Positions 60,511 through 64,000 of a stretch of 64,000 nt of DNA are shown in pieces. Where the stretch lies: assembly GCA_050258755.1 (NCBI GenBank), contig JBLMZI010000006.1, positions 62,001 to 126,000 of the forward strand, read 5' to 3'. This DNA is from JBLMZI01 sp050258755. GTDB lineage: Bacteria; Bacillota; Syntrophomonadia; Syntrophomonadales; DTU052. The position numbers and the translations under genes were made by a program. Each line of letters opens with the position of its first letter. Positions within the stretch are counted from its first letter, which is position 1. Below the pieces are notes generated by a model, which saw only the letters and a list, made by a program, of their open reading frames with translations, ran no database searches and was not told the DNA's origin.

Positions 60511-61147
60511 GCTCTTCCTCCAACTGCAAAACCGCCAGCCGCATGAGCGCATTGACCGCCGCCGCCGCGATCGGACTTCCGCCTTTTTTCCCGCGGGTAA
60601 TGACACAGGGAACGCCGGCCGCGGCAATCGCTTCCTTGGATTCCGCCGCTCCGACAAAGCCAACCGGAACCCCAATCACCAAAGCCGGTCTGGCGGCTCC
60701 GGTTTCAATCAACCGGGCCAGTTCGAACAATGCGGTGGGCGCATTGCCGATCGCGAAGATCTGTGCTTTGGGGTCGGCTACCGCCCGCCGCATGGAAACC
60801 ATAGCCCGGGTAATGCCCTGCGCCTGAGCCTGTCCGGCAACTTCCGGATCGTCCATATAGCATGCCGTCTTTGCTTTCATGCGGTTCAATAATGCCTGAT
60901 TGATTCCGGCCTGAGCCATTCGGGTATCAGTGACCACGGTGCACCCCTGCAGCAAAGCCTTGATGCCGGCTTCGGCCGCACCCGGTGAAAGCTCAGTAAT
61001 TTCAGCGTATTCCAGATCGGCTGTGGCATGGATCATTCGCCGAATCACAGCGCCTTCCGCCTCGGACCAGGATCTGGTCCCCAGCGCCGCATCGATCAAT
61101 TGGTAACTTACTGTTTCGATTTGCGCCGGATTCTCTATAAACGCCAT
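60503..61147 (-). CDS. cbiC: Cobalt-precorrin-8 methylmutase
   Basis: A 214-aa CbiC/CobH. ATG at 61147 has AGGGG eight bases upstream; a GTG at 61156 that overlaps the cbiL stop is too close to that site. The catalytic His is in RRMIHATADLEYAEI, with later AIGNAPTALFELARLI and GVPVGFVGAAESKEAI. It shifts the C11 methyl to C12, giving cobyrinate. Confidence 0.95.
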   Translation of the reverse strand: MAFIENPAQIETVSYQLIDAALGTRSWSEAEGAVIRRMIHATADLEYAEITELSPGAAEAGIKALLQGCTVVTDTRMAQAGINQALLNRMKAKTACYMDDPEVAGQAQAQGITRAMVSMRRAVADPKAQIFAIGNAPTALFELARLIETGAARPALVIGVPVGFVGAAESKEAIAAAGVPCVITRGKKGGSPIAAAAVNALMRLAVLQLEEEHA

Positions 61148-61152
61148 CTGGA

Positions 61153-61851
61153 TCACCCCTTTCGAGCCAGAATCATGGACAGATAATCGGCTTTTACACC
61201 GCGCATCTTTCGAATATCGGGCTCAATCGTTTCTCTGTCCAGGTCCAGCCTGGAAACGAACACTGCGCGGTCCGCCATGCCGGAGCGCTCCAGGCTGTCA
61301 ATCACTTCGGCACAATCACCGCTCGCTTTCATCAGAACCGCCGTATCGACGTTTTGCAGCAGGTTATCCAGGCCGCCGTTTTCGTGAACCGAAGGCACAA
61401 TCGCAACCCGCTCCCCCTGCTCGGCCAGCACGAACCCGGCCCGGGCCGCCGCGGCTGAAAACGAAGTCACACCGGGAATTGCCCGGCACAAAACCTGCAG
61501 CGCCGCCAATCGTCTTTCCAGGTATATGTAGGTCGAATAGAGCATCGGATCGCCAAGCGTCACGATACCGACCTGTTTTCCGGCCGAAGTCCAGGCCGCG
61601 ATCTCGTCACTGGCCGAATTCACCGCAGCATCTCGGCCTTCCTTCTGGAGTCGCATGGGAAATACCCGAAATACCACCTCGGTTCGTTCGGTCAAGTACG
61701 GTTTCGCCGCTTGATAAGCCACACTGGTCCGGCCCTCCTTGCTGAGCGGCGCGATCAACACGTCCAGCGCCGTCAGGGTACGGACCGCTTTCACGGTCAG
61801 GAGTTCGGGATCACCGGTCCCCACCCCGATCCCATAGAAAATGCCGTTCAA
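61153..61851 (-). CDS. cbiL: Cobalt-precorrin-2 C20-methyltransferase
   Basis: A 232-aa CbiL/CobI methylase with TTG start and AGGA nine bases upstream. Motifs: FYGIGVGTGDPELLTVKAVR, VGIVTLGDPMLYSTYIYLER and IPGVTSFSAAAARAGFVLAE. First methylation after cobalt insertion. Confidence 0.94.
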   Translation of the reverse strand: MNGIFYGIGVGTGDPELLTVKAVRTLTALDVLIAPLSKEGRTSVAYQAAKPYLTERTEVVFRVFPMRLQKEGRDAAVNSASDEIAAWTSAGKQVGIVTLGDPMLYSTYIYLERRLAALQVLCRAIPGVTSFSAAAARAGFVLAEQGERVAIVPSVHENGGLDNLLQNVDTAVLMKASGDCAEVIDSLERSGMADRAVFVSRLDLDRETIEPDIRKMRGVKADYLSMILARKG

Positions 61852-61868
61852 TCCATCACGTCCTCACA

Positions 61869-62717
61869 TTAGTCCAGGTCATATTCCAGATAATGCTCAT
61901 AGCGCCCCGCCGCCGCATCCAGCGCGTGCGCGGCGTAAATACCGCCGATGGCCGGATTTTCGCCCAGGCCGGTCAGCAGGGTCTGAACCGCCATGCCTTT
62001 GGCCTTCAGCCGGCTCTCCCAACTGTTCGGGCCCGGTCCGCTCATGTCATTGCGGGCATGATCGCCGGCCACCACCATAAACGGCAGCAGGGTGACTTCC
62101 TCAGGTTTTTCCCGGCACAGCACCGGCAGCACATCGTCAAAGTACGGGGCACCCTCCACCGAAGCCAGGTAGATCTGTTTGTGTCCCGCTTCATGAATCG
62201 TTCGCTCCAGAAAGGCATAACAGGCGTTGGCCGGGTCCGGCGTACCGTGTGACATCATCAGCACGGCGCGGTTGGAACCGCTATCCGGCAGCGCCGGCAC
62301 CATCGCCTCAACAACCGCCCGGTAGTCGTCAGGCAGGTCTTCCCCGCGGGAAAAATACAACAGCGGGCGGCCAACCGAAACCCGCCCGAAACGCGTTTTG
62401 TTCCGGCGTACAAGCTGCATCAGCTTTTTAAATTCCAGCCCCGGAACCACATGCAAGGGCTGCACGATCACCTCGTGATATCCATCCTGATGGAGCGCTT
62501 CAAAAGCGTCCGCCACCGACTCGACCGCTTCACCCTCCAGGGCCTTTAGCTTGCGGACGATGGTTGGCGAGGTATACGCAAGCCGGGTTTCACAGCCTGG
62601 AAAGGCCTCCCCAATGCGTTTGACCAACGGATCAATACCTGCTTTGCGCGCCTCCGGAAAAGACGTGCCGAACCCAGCCACCAGAATAGCGCAATCGGTA
62701 CGATTCTTCTCCCCCAT
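61869..62717 (-). CDS. cbiK: Sirohydrochlorin cobaltochelatase, CbiK type
   Basis: A 282-aa anaerobic cobaltochelatase. Two metal-type His motifs are seen: LMMSHGTPDPANACY and VVAGDHARNDMSG, the latter with the GDHARND core typical of CbiK. ATG at 62717 (TTG one codon earlier is also possible) follows a G-rich site. No signal peptide, unlike some periplasmic CbiK proteins. It inserts Co(II) at the start of the anaerobic route. Confidence 0.93.
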   Translation of the reverse strand: MGEKNRTDCAILVAGFGTSFPEARKAGIDPLVKRIGEAFPGCETRLAYTSPTIVRKLKALEGEAVESVADAFEALHQDGYHEVIVQPLHVVPGLEFKKLMQLVRRNKTRFGRVSVGRPLLYFSRGEDLPDDYRAVVEAMVPALPDSGSNRAVLMMSHGTPDPANACYAFLERTIHEAGHKQIYLASVEGAPYFDDVLPVLCREKPEEVTLLPFMVVAGDHARNDMSGPGPNSWESRLKAKGMAVQTLLTGLGENPAIGGIYAAHALDAAAGRYEHYLEYDLD

Positions 62718-62778
62718 CAAACCCCGCCCCCTCTTACCGATTCATGCAACGTCCACTGAAACGGCCCATTCGAAACAA

Positions 62779-63321
62779 TCAACTCTCAATTCCGTGCCGG
62801 GCCGGATCGCCCCGGTGAAAATAATGCTTGATTTCCCGCATCTCGGTGACCAGATCGGCCGCCGCGATGATGCGTTCGGTGGCATATCGCCCGGTCAAAA
62901 CCAGTTCCAATTCAGGATGCCGGTTCTGGATCAGTTCCAGCAACTCATCCTCTGCGACTAAACCATAATACTGGGCGATCAAAATTTCGTCGAGCACCAG
63001 CAATCGAACCGTGCCGCTCTGAGCCATTTCCCGTGCCGTTTCAAAGGCCACCCGCGTTTCTGAGGCGACTTCCTGCCGCTCAGCCTCGGACAACTGTTTG
63101 AAAAAGGCATGCTCCCTGGTGCAGCGTATCACCCGAACCGGCGGTTGCAGGCTCTCCAGGACCGCCAATTCCGAAGAATGGCCCGATTTTAAAAACTGCA
63201 ATAGCGCAGCCGGCCAGCCCGCACCGCAGGCTCTTACCGTCAAGCCGACTGCCGCCGTGGTTTTCCCCTTCCCGTTTCCTGTATAGACATGAACCCGTCC
63301 CCGGTTTTCCGAATCAACCAT
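62779..63321 (-). CDS. cobO: Cob(I)yrinic acid a,c-diamide adenosyltransferase
   Basis: A 180-aa CobA/CobO/BtuR family enzyme with the P-loop HVYTGNGKGKTTAAVGLT and the segments VLDEILIAQYYGLV and ELVLTGRYATERII. It attaches the 5'-deoxyadenosyl group. A 58-nt gap separates it from cbiK; cobD ends 4 nt upstream. Confidence 0.95.
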   Translation of the reverse strand: MVDSENRGRVHVYTGNGKGKTTAAVGLTVRACGAGWPAALLQFLKSGHSSELAVLESLQPPVRVIRCTREHAFFKQLSEAERQEVASETRVAFETAREMAQSGTVRLLVLDEILIAQYYGLVAEDELLELIQNRHPELELVLTGRYATERIIAAADLVTEMREIKHYFHRGDPARHGIES

Positions 63322-63325
63322 GGTT

Positions 63326-64000
63326 TCAGCCTCCTGTCAGGGTTGTGCGCAATTGCTGCGCGAGCAATGCATTATCCCGGGCCGATTTCACCGCGACCCG
63401 GAAGAAATAAGCGTCCAATCCTTTAAAATCCGCGGCGTCACGGATCATCAGGCCCTGTTCCAACAGCCGATGGCGAAGCTGCGCCGCCGTCATGGATTCG
63501 CCCGCCAGCCGAAGCAGCAGATAATTCGCCTGGCCGGGGAAAACCCGAATACCCGGGATTCCGGCTAATTCCGCTTCGAACGCCGGCCGTTCGGCCTTCA
63601 GCCATTCCCTGCTCCGCGTAATAAACGCATGATCGCGAACTGCGGCGGGGCCTGCGACGGCCGCGAAACCGTTGACCGACCAGGGCTCGGCCGCCTGGTT
63701 CAGGGCATTGACGATCGATTGATTCATGCAGACCGCATAGCCCAACCGCAGCCCCGGCATGCCGAAAAACTTGGTCTGGGCCCGCAGGACGATCACCGGA
63801 TCACCGGGGCGCAGCCTGCCGATAAATGACCGTTCCGGTTCATCCGGCAAAAACTCGGCAAAAGTCTCATCCACGATCAGCGTCATCCGGCAGTCACGGG
63901 CGAAAGCCAGAAGGGCCTTCATATCGGGCTGCGAAAAGCAAAGCCCGGTTGGGTTATTAGGCTGGCAGATCACGGCGCAGTCAGCCTTTCCATCCATCGC
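63326..64000 (-). CDS. cobD: Threonine-phosphate decarboxylase-like aminotransferase (5' truncated by window)
   Basis: C-terminal part, 223+ residues, of a class I/II PLP enzyme; the start lies beyond the window. The PLP lysine is in LRAQTKFFGMPGLRLGYAVC, and the pocket segments are VICQPNNPTGLCF and LIVDETFAEFLPDE. CobD makes aminopropanol phosphate for the nucleotide loop. A histidinol-phosphate aminotransferase would look similar, but the operon favours CobD. It is the first gene seen of the cobalamin operon; the operon's promoter and any cobalamin riboswitch are outside the window. Confidence 0.87.
   Translation of the reverse strand, partial: AMDGKADCAVICQPNNPTGLCFSQPDMKALLAFARDCRMTLIVDETFAEFLPDEPERSFIGRLRPGDPVIVLRAQTKFFGMPGLRLGYAVCMNQSIVNALNQAAEPWSVNGFAAVAGPAAVRDHAFITRSREWLKAERPAFEAELAGIPGIRVFPGQANYLLLRLAGESMTAAQLRHRLLEQGLMIRDAADFKGLDAYFFRVAVKSARDNALLAQQLRTTLTGG

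Overview
The window reads as a chromosome segment of an endospore-forming, mainly anaerobic member of the Bacillota, roughly 55-58 % GC by eye. Supporting signs are a GerA-type germinant receptor operon, strong AGGAGG ribosome-binding sites with many TTG and GTG starts, an oxygen-independent (cbi) cobalamin operon, a tungsten-type aldehyde:ferredoxin oxidoreductase, and beta-oxidation genes with FixC/FixX/Etf electron transfer. A Desulfitobacterium/Desulfotomaculum-like relative is plausible, but no rRNA or tRNA gene is present to settle it. No CRISPR array, prophage or insertion sequence was seen.

Layout. 0-4.4 kb: a multi-GAF histidine kinase (cut by the window start) and a REC-GGDEF diguanylate cyclase. 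4.4-11.4 kb: small and structural proteins, namely a 37-aa membrane peptide, a YbaB/EbfC-like protein, a Met-rich membrane protein, a 26-aa peptide, an operon of an acidic repeat membrane protein, a PRC-barrel protein and a VanW protein, then a papain-fold protease with a 58-aa partner. 11.5-12.8 kb: a thiolase. 13.1-18.5 kb: Ku and a LigD split into ligase and polymerase genes, an HTH protein with a decayed nuclease-like domain, a lipase and a cytochrome-b5-like lipoprotein. 18.5-25.4 kb: two paralogous ~610-aa acyl-CoA dehydrogenases and an AOR with a 4x[4Fe-4S] ferredoxin. 25.4-29.6 kb: germination operon A-B-C plus a small D-type gene. 29.9-35.4 kb: an HD-GYP protein, then acyl-CoA dehydrogenase-fixC-fixX-etfB-etfA. 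35.8-38.4 kb: zinc-ribbon protein, methyltransferase, PC4-like protein, YhaM-type exonuclease. 38.7-44.3 kb: a receptor with two complete chemotaxis signalling modules, and a TPP-riboswitch-controlled HMP/thiamine ABC transporter. 44.3-47.7 kb: two unusual Hsp20 proteins flanking an SDH-type protease. 47.9-49.8 kb: a DUF6179/DUF6323-like pair. 50-54.7 kb: PAS-GGDEF protein, acetate transporter, DHA2-type MFS pump, CuAO_N-like protein. 54.8-64.0 kb: an anaerobic adenosylcobalamin operon, cut by the window end.

How the genes fit together. The acyl-CoA dehydrogenases, thiolase, Etf/Fix proteins and acetate transporter fit oxidation of fatty or organic acids to acetyl-CoA and acetate, with electrons passed to quinone through FixCX. 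The AOR-ferredoxin pair would exchange aldehydes and carboxylates with low-potential electrons. Three c-di-GMP-type proteins (a canonical REC-GGDEF, a divergent PAS-GDDEF and an HD-GYP) and the double chemoreceptor give a signalling layer. Ku/LigD, the germination operon and several small proteins suggest spore-stage functions.

The items most worth a second look are the uncharged, Asn/Ser-rich Hsp20 next to the SDH protease, the tandem double receptor, the inactivated nuclease-like protein facing Ku/LigD, the intracellular papain-fold protease with its 58-aa partner, and a promoter-terminator pair (a possible small RNA) divergent from the DUF6323/DUF6179 genes.
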